Source: Streptomyces alboniger
GTDB taxonomy: Bacteria > Actinomycetota > Actinomycetes > Streptomycetales > Streptomycetaceae
Assembly: GCF_008704395.1 (NCBI RefSeq)
Contig: NZ_CP023695.1
Coordinates: 4,030,001 to 4,094,000 of the forward strand
DNA length: 64,000 nt
Direction of reading: 5' to 3'
The position numbers and the translations under genes were made by a program. Below the pieces are notes generated by a model. The model was not told the DNA's origin. It did no database searches and saw nothing but the letters and a program-made list of their open reading frames with translations. Below are positions 42,033-50,237 of this stretch, in pieces. Positions within the stretch are counted from its first letter, which is position 1; every line of letters begins with the position of its first letter.

Positions 42033-44246
42033 TCACTCCCCCGCCTCACCGCCAAAGACCCCCGCGTCCTCATAAAGCTCGAACCAGATGCTCTTGCCGT
42101 CCCCGCGCGGATCCACGCCCCACGCCCCGGCGAGCAGCTCCATCAGGACGAGGCCGCGCCCGGAGGAGGCCAGTTCGCCCGGCTGGCGCTTGTGCGGCAG
42201 GTCGTCGCTGCCGTCCGCGACCTCGGCACGCAGCCGGCGCGCGCCCGGCTCGCCGGTGACCTCGGCGACCAGCAGGGCGTCCCCGTCCGTGTGCACGAGG
42301 ACGTTGGTGAGCATCTCCGAGACCATCAGGACCGCCGAGTCGACCTGGTCGTCGTCCGCCCAGTCGTGCAGCAGCTCCCGCAGGTGGCGGCGGGCTCCCG
42401 CGACGCGCTCCGGCTCCGCCTGCGCGACCGTGAGGACCGTGCGGCGGGCGTCCGTGCGCTGCTCGGGGCGGCTCGTCCTGCTCAGCAGCAGCACCGCCAC
42501 GTCGTCCTCGCGGCGGTCGGCGAGCGGGCCGGTGGTGTAGTGCGAGGTGGGCCCGTGCACGGTCTGCACGAGCCGGTCGGCGAGGAGTTCGAGGCCGTCC
42601 TCCTCGTCCTCGCCCAGATACCCCTCCAGGGTCGACCTGATCCGCGCCCAGCCGCTGTCCAGGTCGTGGCCGCCGGTCTCGATCAGGCCGTCGGTGCAGA
42701 TCAGCATGGTCTCGCCCGGCTCAAGGACGAGGCGGGTCGTCGGATAGTCCGCGTCCGGGTCGATGCCCAGCGGAAGACCGCCCGCCGTGGGCCGTTGCAG
42801 AACCGTTCCGTCACTCGTGCGTATCGCGGGTTCGGGGTGGCCGGCGCGGGCCAGCTCCAGTACGCCGGTCGCCGGGTCGGCCTCGACGTACAGGCAGGTC
42901 GCGAAGCGCGGGTCGTAGACCGTGGACTCGTCGGCGCCGCTGCCGCTCGAACCGTAGGTGATGGACTCCGTGATCCCCGCGAGGAAACGTGTCGCCCGCG
43001 ACAGCACCGCGTCCGGGCGGTGCCCCTCGGAGGCGTACGCGCGCAGGGCGATCCGCAGCTGACCCATCAGGCCCGCCGCGCGCACGTCGTGCCCCTGGAC
43101 GTCGCCGATCACGAAGGCGATGCGGCCGTTGGGCAGCGGGATCATGTCGTACCAGTCGCCGCCGACCTGGAGGCCGCCGCCGGTCGGCACATAGCGGGCC
43201 GCCACGCTCATCCCCGGGATCCGCGGTCCGAGCATCGGCAGCATCGACCGCTGGAGGCCCTCGGTCAGCTCCCGCTCGGATTCCGCGACCCCGGCCCGCG
43301 AGAGGGCCTGCGCCAGCATCCGGGCGACCGTCGTCAGGACGGAACGCTCGTCGGGGGTGAAGGACACCGGGTAGGTGAACGCGGCCATCCAGGCGCCCAT
43401 CGTGCGGCCCGCGACGGTCAGCGGCAGGAACGCCCACGACTGCCGCTCGAAGCGCCGCGCCAGCGGCCAGGCCGCCGGATAGCGGCGGCGGTAGTCCTCC
43501 GGGGAGGAGAGGTAGACGGCGCGGCCGGTGCGCACCACCTCGGCGGCCGGGTAGTCGGTGTCCAGCGGCATCGCGGAGAAGGGGCCGTCGTCGCCCGGCT
43601 GGTGGCCGTGGTGCCCGATGATCGAGAGCCGGTCGCCCGCCACGCCGAAGACGGCGAGCCCGTCCGGCGAGAACCCCGGCATGGAGAGCCCCGCGGCGAC
43701 CCGCAGCACCTCTTCCGTCGACCGAGCCTCGGCCAGCGCCCGCCCGGCGTCCAGCAGGAACGCCTCGCGGGAGCGCCGCCAGTCGCCCGTGACGGGGGTG
43801 CGGGCGGCGGTGCCCGGCGTGGGCTCGGACACCTCTTGCAGGGTGCCGATCAGCTCGTACGCCTCGGTCGCGTCGTGCAGCACGGGCTTGGAGCGGCTGC
43901 GTACGGTACGCAGCACCCGGCGCCCCGTGTCGTCCATGATCCGCAGCCGGGCCTCGGCGAGGGTGCCCTCGGCGACGGCGAGCTGGACGGTTCCGTAGAT
44001 CTCGTTCCAGTCGACCGGGTGGAAGCGGGAGCGCACGGCCGCCTCCGTGAGGGTCTGGGCGCGCGCGGGCAGACCGAGGAGCCGGGCCGCCTCGGCGTCG
44101 AGCGTGACGGTCCCGGACGCGTTGTCCCACCGCCACAGGCCCGTCGCGATGGCGGCCAGGACATCCCCTACGGGAGGCAGGGACTCGTCCCCCACCTTCG
44201 AGAGGGGATCGTTCCCCACCTGCGAGGGGGGATCGTCGGTGCGCAT
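42033..44246 (-). CDS. SpoIIE-type PP2C phosphatase with PAS, GAF and HATPase domains
   Basis: A 737-residue multidomain regulator. A leader with a repeated DPLSKVGDESLPPVGD peptide is followed by a PAS-like domain (~30-140), a GAF domain (~165-320), the PP2C/SpoIIE phosphatase (~345-575; VGGDWYDMIPL, FVIGDVQGHD, CTDGLIETGG, REDDVAVLLL) and a RsbW-like histidine-kinase ATPase domain (~600-730; SEMLTNVLVHTDGDALLV, GRGLVLMELLAGAWGV). It combines an anti-sigma-type kinase and the opposing phosphatase in one protein, so it should control a partner-switching module in response to a small ligand. No anti-anti-sigma gene is adjacent; the target is unknown. Confidence 0.92.
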   Translation of the reverse strand: MRTDDPPSQVGNDPLSKVGDESLPPVGDVLAAIATGLWRWDNASGTVTLDAEAARLLGLPARAQTLTEAAVRSRFHPVDWNEIYGTVQLAVAEGTLAEARLRIMDDTGRRVLRTVRSRSKPVLHDATEAYELIGTLQEVSEPTPGTAARTPVTGDWRRSREAFLLDAGRALAEARSTEEVLRVAAGLSMPGFSPDGLAVFGVAGDRLSIIGHHGHQPGDDGPFSAMPLDTDYPAAEVVRTGRAVYLSSPEDYRRRYPAAWPLARRFERQSWAFLPLTVAGRTMGAWMAAFTYPVSFTPDERSVLTTVARMLAQALSRAGVAESERELTEGLQRSMLPMLGPRIPGMSVAARYVPTGGGLQVGGDWYDMIPLPNGRIAFVIGDVQGHDVRAAGLMGQLRIALRAYASEGHRPDAVLSRATRFLAGITESITYGSSGSGADESTVYDPRFATCLYVEADPATGVLELARAGHPEPAIRTSDGTVLQRPTAGGLPLGIDPDADYPTTRLVLEPGETMLICTDGLIETGGHDLDSGWARIRSTLEGYLGEDEEDGLELLADRLVQTVHGPTSHYTTGPLADRREDDVAVLLLSRTSRPEQRTDARRTVLTVAQAEPERVAGARRHLRELLHDWADDDQVDSAVLMVSEMLTNVLVHTDGDALLVAEVTGEPGARRLRAEVADGSDDLPHKRQPGELASSGRGLVLMELLAGAWGVDPRGDGKSIWFELYEDAGVFGGEAGE

Positions 44247-44410
44247 TGACCCACTTTAGGAAGATGTACGGGCCCGCCGCCACCGAGCCCCGGCGCCACG
44301 GGCCTCTGAACGGGGTGGCCGCGGCGGATATCCGGAAAGCGATCTTCGCCCGGACGGTAGCCTTGGAGGGTCTGCTCTCTCCCCTATTCGCGAAGACTGG
44401 ATGAACGACG

Positions 44411-46189
44411 ATGCATCGGTACAGGTCCCACACCTGCGGCGAGCTCCGCGCCTCTGACGTCGGCACCGACGTCCGGCTGAGCGGCTGGCTGCACAATCGC
44501 CGAGACCTGGGCGGCATTCTCTTCATCGATCTCCGCGATCACTACGGCATCACGCAGCTGGTGGCCCGCCCGGGCACGCCCGCCGCCGAGACGCTCGACA
44601 AGCTCTCCAAGGAGACGGTCGTGCGCGTCGACGGCAAGGTCGTCTCGCGCGGCGCGGAGAACGTGAACCCGGAGCTGCCGACCGGCGAGATCGAGATCGA
44701 GGCCGCCGAGGTCGAGGTGCTCGGCGCGGCGGGCCCGCTGCCCTTCACGATCAACGCCGAGGACGGGGTGAACGAGGAGCGGCGCCTGGAGTACCGCTTC
44801 CTGGACCTGCGCCGCGAGCGCATGCACCGCAACATCATGCTGCGCTCGGCCGTGATCGCCTCGATCCGCTCCAAGATGGTGGCCCTCGGCTTCAACGAGA
44901 TGGCGACGCCGATCCTCACCGCGACCTCCCCCGAGGGCGCCCGTGACTTCGTCGTCCCCTCCCGCCTGAACCCGGGCAAGTTCTACGCCCTGCCGCAGGC
45001 CCCGCAGCAGTTCAAGCAGCTGCTGATGATCTCGGGCTTCGACCGCTACTTCCAGATCGCGCCGTGCTTCCGCGACGAGGACGCGCGCGCGGACCGCTCG
45101 CCCGGCGAGTTCTACCAGCTCGACGTCGAGATGAGCTTCGTGGAGCAGGAAGACGTCTTCCAGCCCATCGAGAAGCTGATGACGGAGCTGTTCACGGAGT
45201 TCGGAAACGGCCGCGAGGTGACGTCTCCCTTCCCGCGCATCCCGTTCCGCGAGTCGATGCTGAAGTACGGCAACGACAAGCCGGACCTGCGCGCCAAGCT
45301 CGAACTGCACGACATCACGGACATCTTCGAGGGCTCCGACTTCAAGGCCTTCGCGGGCAAGCACGTGCGCGCGCTGCCGGTGCCGGACACGGCCTCGCAG
45401 TCCCGCAAGTTCTTCGACGGCCTCGGTGACTACGCCGTCGAGCAGGGCGCCAAGGGCCTGGCCTGGGTGCGTGTCGCCGAGGACGGTTCGCTGACGGGCC
45501 CGATCGCCAAGTTCCTGACCGAGGCGAACGTGGCGGAGCTGACCAAGCGCCTCGGCCTTGAGGCCGGTCACGCGGTGTTCTTCGGCGCGGGCGAGTTCGA
45601 CGAGGTCTCGAAGATCATGTCGGCGGTGCGCGTGGAGGCCGCGAAGCGTGCCGGGCACTTTGAGGACGGCGTCTTCCGGTTCTGCTGGATCGTCGACTTC
45701 CCGATGTACGAGAGGGACGAGGAGACGGGCAAGATCGACTTCTCCCACAACCCCTTCTCGATGCCGCAGGGCGGCATGAAGGACCTGGAGGAGAAGGACC
45801 CGCTCGATATCCTCGCCTGGCAGTACGACATCGTCTGCAACGGCATCGAGCTGTCCTCCGGCGCCATCCGGAACCACGAGCCCGAGGTCATGCTGAAGGC
45901 CTTCGAGATCGCGGGTTACGACGCGGAGACCGTGGAGCACGAGTTCGCCGGCATGCTGCGCGCGTTCCGCCTCGGCGCCCCGCCGCACGGTGGCATCGCG
46001 CCGGGCGTCGACCGCATCGTGATGCTCCTGGCCGACGAGCCGAACATCCGCGAGACGATCGCCTTCCCGCTCAACGGCAACGCGCAGGACTTGATGATGG
46101 GGGCGCCGACCGAGCTGGACGAGTCGCGTCTGCGGGAGCTGAACATCTCGCTGCGGAAGCCTGCGGCGCCGAAGCCTGCGGCGCAGTAG
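44411..46189 (+). CDS. aspS: Aspartyl-tRNA synthetase
   Basis: A 592-residue bacterial-type class II AspRS with the GAD insertion. Anticodon-binding OB domain at ~1-110 ([20 protein letters not shown]), motif 2 with [20 protein letters not shown], the flipping-loop and GAD region at ~290-420, and motif 3 [20 protein letters not shown]. It charges tRNA-Asp (and possibly tRNA-Asn as a non-discriminating enzyme in species using GatCAB). The C-terminus ends in a short [10 protein letters not shown] tail. It is monocistronic with its own terminator; the 164-bp upstream region shows no T-box or leader peptide that I can recognise. Confidence 0.96.
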   Translation: MHRYRSHTCGELRASDVGTDVRLSGWLHNRRDLGGILFIDLRDHYGITQLVARPGTPAAETLDKLSKETVVRVDGKVVSRGAENVNPELPTGEIEIEAAEVEVLGAAGPLPFTINAEDGVNEERRLEYRFLDLRRERMHRNIMLRSAVIASIRSKMVALGFNEMATPILTATSPEGARDFVVPSRLNPGKFYALPQAPQQFKQLLMISGFDRYFQIAPCFRDEDARADRSPGEFYQLDVEMSFVEQEDVFQPIEKLMTELFTEFGNGREVTSPFPRIPFRESMLKYGNDKPDLRAKLELHDITDIFEGSDFKAFAGKHVRALPVPDTASQSRKFFDGLGDYAVEQGAKGLAWVRVAEDGSLTGPIAKFLTEANVAELTKRLGLEAGHAVFFGAGEFDEVSKIMSAVRVEAAKRAGHFEDGVFRFCWIVDFPMYERDEETGKIDFSHNPFSMPQGGMKDLEEKDPLDILAWQYDIVCNGIELSSGAIRNHEPEVMLKAFEIAGYDAETVEHEFAGMLRAFRLGAPPHGGIAPGVDRIVMLLADEPNIRETIAFPLNGNAQDLMMGAPTELDESRLRELNISLRKPAAPKPAAQ

Positions 46190-46199
46190 CGGTTGTTTT

Positions 46200-46232
46200 A
46201 AGGCCCCGGAACCTGATTGGTTCCGGGGCCTT
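46200..46232 (+). terminator. Rho-independent terminator of aspS
   Basis: A 14-bp perfect stem (46200-46213 with 46219-46232), a TGATT loop and a trailing TTTT, 11 bp after the aspS stop. It is one of few hairpins here with a U-tract. Confidence 0.93.
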
Positions 46233-46280
46233 TTCTTGTGCGTCTACTTCTGCTGGTTCGTCTTCGAGTGCCGGTGCGGT

Positions 46281-46342
46281 GTGGCTGGTCGCGCAGTTCC
46301 CCGCGCCCCTGACGGGGCCGCCCCTGATGGGGCGCTTCTGCT
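46281..46342 (+). repeat. Dispersed GC-rich repeat with an extra GGGGC/GCCCC unit
   Basis: GTGGCTGGTCGCGCAGTTCC followed by the CCGCGCCCCTGACGGGG core, then a second partial unit (GCCCCTGATGGGGCGC). It lies between aspS and a converging small gene. Confidence 0.8.
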
Positions 46343-46356
46343 GAGGAGTTTTCAGA

Positions 46357-46536
46357 TCACGCGGCGTGTGTGGGGGAGGAGTTGGCTTCCGCTTCGGCCC
46401 ATTCGGTGACGAGTTGTTCGTACACCCGTCGCTCGTCGGGCCTCAGGCGTCCGCCGGCGCCCAGCCACAGCGCACGGATCTCCTCGTTGACCTCGTCGGC
46501 GGTGCGCCGCCGGTCGGGGGAGGGAGTCGTGGCCAT
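46357..46536 (-). CDS. Conserved-looking 59-residue acidic protein
   Basis: A short frame encoding MATTPSPDRRRTADEVNEEI, a helical middle (ALWLGAGGRLRPDERRVYEQ) and LVTEWAEAEANSSPTHAA. Composition (Glu, Ala, Arg, Trp) and the amphipathic helix pattern look like a real soluble protein, and third-position GC fits. No Shine-Dalgarno precedes the ATG. A good promoter (TTGACG, 17-bp spacer, TACGTA) ends 11 bp before it, so it is probably read from a leaderless or nearly leaderless mRNA. It shares its strand with the TetR gene upstream (149-bp gap). No family can be named from sequence alone, though similar short proteins occur in streptomycetes. Confidence 0.72.
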   Translation of the reverse strand: MATTPSPDRRRTADEVNEEIRALWLGAGGRLRPDERRVYEQLVTEWAEAEANSSPTHAA

Positions 46537-46547
46537 GTAGTGAAGCT

Positions 46548-46576
46548 TACGTAGGCGAGTGTGAAGGCGGCGTCAA
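46548..46576 (-). promoter_or_regulatory. Promoter of the 59-residue gene
   Basis: On the minus strand TTGACG (46576-46571) and TACGTA (46553-46548) are 17 bp apart, a good vegetative sigma-factor match. The predicted transcript start is within about five bases of the ATG at 46536. Confidence 0.65.
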
Positions 46577-46602
46577 ATTAAGCCATGACCGCGCATGACT
46601 TA

Positions 46603-46637
46603 GCTCACCGTGAGCAAGCGCTCAGCGCACGGTGAGC
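46603..46637. terminator. Hairpin downstream of the TetR gene
   Basis: Arms GCTCACCGTG (46603-46612) and CACGGTGAGC (46628-46637), 10 bp each, lie 49 bp after the TetR stop. The left arm also forms the 13-bp palindrome GCTCACCGTGAGC, so an operator role is an alternative. Confidence 0.45.
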
Positions 46638-46685
46638 CGTACTCAGTTCGCCCTGGACCGCGCCGAGTTGGCCGCGAGGCGGCGC

Positions 46686-47387
46686 TCAGATCGCCGTGAG
46701 CCGCACGCCGAGTCCGTCGAGGACGCGCTGGAGGCCGTAGTCGAAGGTCTCCTCACGGGCCCTGGCCGGGTCTTCGTCCCCCGGCTCCCGCTCCCCGCTC
46801 CCCTGCTCCGAGCCCCGGAGGCTCGCGGCGAACTCGCGTTCGGTCCTGCCGCTGCGGGCGATCAGCGACAGATAGGCGGCTTCGCTGGTGGCCATGCCGA
46901 TGACGTACGAGATGACGGTGCTCAGCGCCTGCTCGGTCTCCTCGGCGGGGAAGCCGGCCGCCCCGTACACGGCGGCCATCCGCTCCGACATCCTCGTCAC
47001 GTTCGGCCCGAGGTGGATGAGGCCGACCTGGCCGAGCACGGAGGCGACCCAGGGGTGGCGCAGGATCATCGCGCGAAGGCTGTAGGCGCTGCGGGCGGCC
47101 GCGTCGCGCCAGTCGGCGGGGCCGGTGGCGGCGGGCACCGCCAGCTCGCCGTAGACCTCGTCGACGACCAGCTCGATCAGCTCGTCCTTGTTGGCGACGT
47201 GGCGGTAGAGGGAGGTGGCGCCCGCGTCGAGACGGGTGCCGAGCTTGCGCATGCTGAGCGCTTCGAGCCCGTCGGCGTCGAGCAGCCGCACGGCCTCGCC
47301 CACGATCTGCTCCCGGCTCAGCTGCTCGCGCTGCCGGCGCGGCCGGGTCCACACCGAGGCGATCTCGGACTTCTGCTCAGCGGGCAC
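46686..47387 (-). CDS. TetR-family regulator (TetR_C-type)
   Basis: A 233-residue TetR regulator with a longer C-domain like that of drug-responsive TetR proteins. HTH region at ~residues 23-70: QIVGEAVRLLDADGLEALSM, then TRLDAGATSLYRHVANKDEL. The ligand domain contains AMILRHPWVASVLGQVGL and EQALSTVISYVIGMATSEAA. The acidic segment SEQGSGEREPGDEDPARARE near residue 205 is a low-complexity insertion. The GTG at 47387 follows GAGGAGG. A perfect 27-bp inverted repeat 47 bp upstream is almost certainly its own operator. Its target other than itself is not obvious; no exporter is adjacent. Confidence 0.88.
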   Translation of the reverse strand: MPAEQKSEIASVWTRPRRQREQLSREQIVGEAVRLLDADGLEALSMRKLGTRLDAGATSLYRHVANKDELIELVVDEVYGELAVPAATGPADWRDAAARSAYSLRAMILRHPWVASVLGQVGLIHLGPNVTRMSERMAAVYGAAGFPAEETEQALSTVISYVIGMATSEAAYLSLIARSGRTEREFAASLRGSEQGSGEREPGDEDPARAREETFDYGLQRVLDGLGVRLTAI

Positions 47388-47433
47388 AGGGGCCTCCTCG
47401 TACGTCCACGGGTTCGTCCCGCCATCGTAGCGC

Positions 47434-47460
47434 ACGGTGTACGCATCGTGCGTACACCGT
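47434..47460. promoter_or_regulatory. Putative TetR autoregulatory operator
   Basis: Perfect 11-bp arms ACGGTGTACGC (47434-47444) and GCGTACACCGT (47450-47460) around a 5-bp centre, in the promoter region of the TetR gene. Size and symmetry are typical of TetR operators. Confidence 0.75.
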
Positions 47461-47604
47461 CGGCGCGGGGGGCTTGCTACGCCGTTGCCCCCAGGCCGAC
47501 GTGGGAGGCCTCGTGGTGTGAGGTGACCATGGGGGGGGGAAGCTGAGCGGGGACGGGTGCGGAAATCCGATGAGTTGACTGCGATCACCCTTTCGAGGGT
47601 GGCG

Positions 47605-48480
47605 TCACCGCTTCTTCAGGAGTTCGACCGCCCTGCTGAAGCTGTCCGAGCCGTGGCCCGCCTCGACCACGCGGCGGAAGATGTCCCGCACCGCCTCCGG
47701 GAACGCCGTGTCCGTGCCCGCGTCCGCCGCCGTGTGGACGACGTGGTCCATGCTGGCCAGGCCCATCGCGGTGCGGTCCACGTCGCCCTCGTGGTTGCCC
47801 GCGTCGATGCGGGAGGCGTAGAAGTCGACGAAGTGGCCCATGCCCGCGAAGTTCTCCGTGACGTAGGGGGCGATGTCGGTGGCGGTGAGGCCGTGGGCGC
47901 CGGCCAGGGCCACGGTCTGCCAGTAGGCGATCATCGATGGCCAGAAAATAGCCATGTTCAGCTGGTACATCAGCGCGGCCAGGCCCGGGTCCTCGCCCCG
48001 GTAGTCGGTCTTGCCGGTGATCACTTCGAGGGCGTCGCGATGGGTGTCGTACGCCTCGCGCGGGCCGCTGTAGAACGCCGACACCTCGGCCGTGCCGATC
48101 AGGGGCGGCGGGCACAGCACGCCGCCGGTGAGGTGCGTCCCGCCGAGTTCCGTCACCCAGCGGGCGCCCGCCCGCGCCTTCTCCGGGGTGTCCGAGCTGA
48201 GGTTCACCAGGGTGCGGCCCGCGAGCGCCGCCTTGGCGGGTTCGAGGATCGCGTACATCGCGTCGAGGTCCGTGAGGCTGAGGACCGTCACGTCGGATGC
48301 GGCCAGGGCCTGCTGGGGGCTCGCGGCCAGTGTCGCGCCGGCCCGCACCAACGCGTCGGCGCGGGAGGGTGTGCGGTTCCAGAGGGTGACGCGGTAGCCC
48401 CGGCCGAGGTAGGCGGCGGCCATGGCCTGGCCCATCGGGCCCAGGCCGATGACGGTGACGGAACGTGACGACTGCGGCAT
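47605..48480 (-). CDS. Imine-reductase-like NADPH-dependent dehydrogenase
   Basis: A 291-residue beta-hydroxyacid-dehydrogenase/6PGDH-fold enzyme. The N-terminal Rossmann domain has VIGLGPMGQAMAAAYLGRGY and TLWNRTPSRADAL, the Asn-Arg-Thr signature for NADPH in imine reductases. A helical C-domain (~165-290) mediates the domain-swapped dimer. Length and signature fit the IRED family, which reduces cyclic imines; the helix carrying the proton-donor residue reads LAALMYQLNMAIFW at ~167-180, offering Tyr172 and Gln173. Natural substrates of this family are mostly unknown. It is divergent from a TetR gene over two copies of a 16-bp palindromic operator. The ATG at 48480 has GGAG ten bases upstream. 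Confidence 0.83.
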   Translation of the reverse strand: MPQSSRSVTVIGLGPMGQAMAAAYLGRGYRVTLWNRTPSRADALVRAGATLAASPQQALAASDVTVLSLTDLDAMYAILEPAKAALAGRTLVNLSSDTPEKARAGARWVTELGGTHLTGGVLCPPPLIGTAEVSAFYSGPREAYDTHRDALEVITGKTDYRGEDPGLAALMYQLNMAIFWPSMIAYWQTVALAGAHGLTATDIAPYVTENFAGMGHFVDFYASRIDAGNHEGDVDRTAMGLASMDHVVHTAADAGTDTAFPEAVRDIFRRVVEAGHGSDSFSRAVELLKKR

Positions 48481-48512
48481 GTTCTTCAGCTCCAAGTGAC
48501 GTTTCTCGTGAC

Positions 48513-48528
48513 TAGAACGAGCGCTCTA
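48513..48528. promoter_or_regulatory. TetR operator, copy 1
   Basis: TAGAACGAGCGCTCTA, part of the conserved 20-mer TAGAACGRCGCTCTAYTTAG-like block (one central base shown as R position). It is repeated 45 bp to the right and sits 33 bp upstream of the dehydrogenase start. Confidence 0.8.
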
Positions 48529-48557
48529 TTTAGGGTGGGGAAAACATAGCACAGCTC

Positions 48558-48573
48558 TAGAACGAACGCTCTA
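48558..48573. promoter_or_regulatory. TetR operator, copy 2
   Basis: TAGAACGAACGCTCTA, 15 of 16 identical to copy 1, in the same orientation and 24 bp before the TetR ATG. The 45-bp offset puts both copies close to the same DNA face, which suits two dimers repressing both divergent genes. Confidence 0.8.
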
Positions 48574-48597
48574 CTTAGGAGTGGGTAGGGTGGGGTC

Positions 48598-49242
48598 ATG
48601 ACCCAGAGCAGTGCAGACAAGAGCGGCGCAGAGAAGAGCAGTGCGGGGAAGAGCAGTGGGGGGAAGAGTGCGACTCCTGGTACTCGGGAGCGGATCGTCG
48701 TCGTCGCCGCTCGCCTCATCCAGCGGCAGGGATACGTGGGTACGGGCATCAAGCAGATCGCCAAGGAGGCGGACGCCACGCTCGGCTCCGTCTACCACTT
48801 CTTCCCCGGCGGCAAGGAAGCCGTCGCCGTGGCCGCCCTCGCGTACAGCGCCGAGGAGTTCGCGGACCTGCTGCGGGAAGGGCTGGCCGGTGAGGGTGGT
48901 CCGGGTGCGTCCGTCGAGCGGTGCGCGGCCGAACTCGCCGTCGCGCTGCGGGAGTCGGGCTGGGTCGACGGCTGTCCGGTCACGGCCGCGGCCCTGGAGA
49001 CCCTCGGCACGGACTCCGAGATCCAGCGGGTCTGCGCAAAGGCGCTGCGCGGCTGGGAGCGGATCGTCGAGGAGCGGCTCGCCGCGGCGGGGATCGCCCC
49101 CGAGGACGCGCGGGAGCTGGCGACGACCGTGATCAGTACGTTGGAGGGCGCGGAGGTGACCGCGCAGGTCAGCCGGAGCGAGGAGCCCCTGCGGGCGGCC
49201 GGACGGCAGTTGGCGAGGCTCGTCGGGACGTACGGGGTGTAG
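48598..49242 (+). CDS. TetR-family repressor of the imine-reductase-like gene
   Basis: A 214-residue TetR regulator. A Ser/Lys/Ala/Gly repeat tail (~residues 3-27, SSADKSGAEKSSAGKSSGGK) precedes the HTH at ~30-75 (RIVVVAARLIQRQGYVGTGI, then DATLGSVYHFFPGGKEAV). The C-domain shows the TetR_C_6/LmrA-like CPVTAAALETLGTDSEIQRV. That subfamily typically recognises TAGA...TCTA sites, matching the twin palindromes next to it. It overlaps the end of the converging EEP gene by 74 bp. The inducer is unknown but is probably the substrate of the neighbouring reductase. Confidence 0.88.
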   Translation: MTQSSADKSGAEKSSAGKSSGGKSATPGTRERIVVVAARLIQRQGYVGTGIKQIAKEADATLGSVYHFFPGGKEAVAVAALAYSAEEFADLLREGLAGEGGPGASVERCAAELAVALRESGWVDGCPVTAAALETLGTDSEIQRVCAKALRGWERIVEERLAAAGIAPEDARELATTVISTLEGAEVTAQVSRSEEPLRAAGRQLARLVGTYGV

Positions 49243-50113
49243 GGGCGGGGGCCAGGTCGGTGTGCAGCAGGTGGTGGTCCGAGTACGGGCTGGGACGCAC
49301 GCCGTGCTTGAGCGGGACGAAGTCGCGCAGGAAGACGTAGTCGAACTTGGCGTGCCAGTCGGTGGTCGTCTCGCAGACGCCGGTTCCGGTGACGCCGCTC
49401 CCCGTGGGGCCGGTGCCGGTGGGCGAGGGGCGGCAGTGGGGGTCCGCGTCCGCGGCCAGTGACCACATGCCGGTGAGTTCGGGGGTGTGCGGTACGGCGT
49501 TGAAGTCGCCGAGAACGATCGCCCGGTCGTGCCGGGCGACCGCCTTGGCGAGTACGCCGGTCTGCTCGGCCCGGACCGCTTCCTGCCGCCGCTGGGCGAG
49601 GTGGGTGTTGAAGACGCGGGTGGGCCTGCCGCCCACCGCGGTGGTCACGGCCAGGTAGCCACGGTCCTCGGATCCGCCATCGGGGTACTCCACGTTCACG
49701 CGGTCCGTCATCGGTGCCGCCGAGAGGATCGCCTGGCCGAACGCGCCCGGCCGCCAGGGCCATCCTCCGCAGCGACCCCGGTTGCGCAGGACCGTCCCGT
49801 ACTCGACGTGGTAGTCCAGCCCGTGCAGGCCCTTCAGATAGTCGCGGATCTTCTCGACGTCCCGTACGCAGGCTTCTTGCAGGCCGACGACCTGGGGCGC
49901 GTACCTGGCGATCTCCGCCGCCCGGCCGGCGTTGCCCGCGCCGCAGGGGTTGCAGATGTTCCACGTCATGACCCGGTTCGGCACGATGTCCTCGGCGGCC
50001 TCCGCGGGCAGCGACCTGCTGAGGAAGACGTCGCCCGGCGCGCTGGGGCCGATGAGCACCATGCAGGTCACGGTCATGGCGCCCGCGAGCAACCGCGTGC
50101 CTCTTCTGCGCAC
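49169..50113 (-). CDS. Exported endonuclease/exonuclease/phosphatase-family protein
   Basis: A 314-residue EEP-fold phosphodiesterase or nuclease. A signal peptide (~1-40, LLAGAMTVTCMVLIGPSAPG) is followed by the catalytic fold: MTWNICNPCGAGNAGRAAEI, VVGLQEACVRD (catalytic Glu), NTHLAQRR, IVLGDFNAVP (Asp-Asn pair) and YSDHHLLHTDL (His near the end). It may hydrolyse extracellular DNA, sphingomyelin-like lipids or inositol phosphates. Four cysteines suggest disulfides. The GTG at 50113 follows GGAGGAGG. The last 74 bp overlap the 3' end of the TetR gene on the other strand, and the final ~25 residues are Arg/Pro/Ala-rich, as if extended by read-through. Confidence 0.87.
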   Translation of the reverse strand: MRRRGTRLLAGAMTVTCMVLIGPSAPGDVFLSRSLPAEAAEDIVPNRVMTWNICNPCGAGNAGRAAEIARYAPQVVGLQEACVRDVEKIRDYLKGLHGLDYHVEYGTVLRNRGRCGGWPWRPGAFGQAILSAAPMTDRVNVEYPDGGSEDRGYLAVTTAVGGRPTRVFNTHLAQRRQEAVRAEQTGVLAKAVARHDRAIVLGDFNAVPHTPELTGMWSLAADADPHCRPSPTGTGPTGSGVTGTGVCETTTDWHAKFDYVFLRDFVPLKHGVRPSPYSDHHLLHTDLAPAPTPRTSRRASPTAVRPPAGAPRSG

Positions 50114-50155
50114 CCTGGCCTCCTCCGGCCCACCGATCGGAGAACCGATACGTAG

Positions 50156-50200
50156 AAGTCCCGGCGGCGCCCCGTCAAGTAAGGGGTTCCGCCGGGACTT
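50156..50200 (-). terminator. Terminator of metG
   Basis: Outer 12-bp stem AAGTCCCGGCGG (50156-50167) with CCGCCGGGACTT (50189-50200), plus an inner CCCC/GGGG pairing. It lies 37 bp after the metG stop and before the EEP gene on the same strand. Confidence 0.85.
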
Positions 50201-50237
50201 TTATGCGATGCGTGAAGCCCGTACCGCTACGCGAACG

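Noticed and set aside
46603-46615. Palindrome GCTCACCGTGAGC as an independent operator
   Set aside because: Its left half pairs better with 46628-46637 as a gene-end hairpin; no gene start is near enough.
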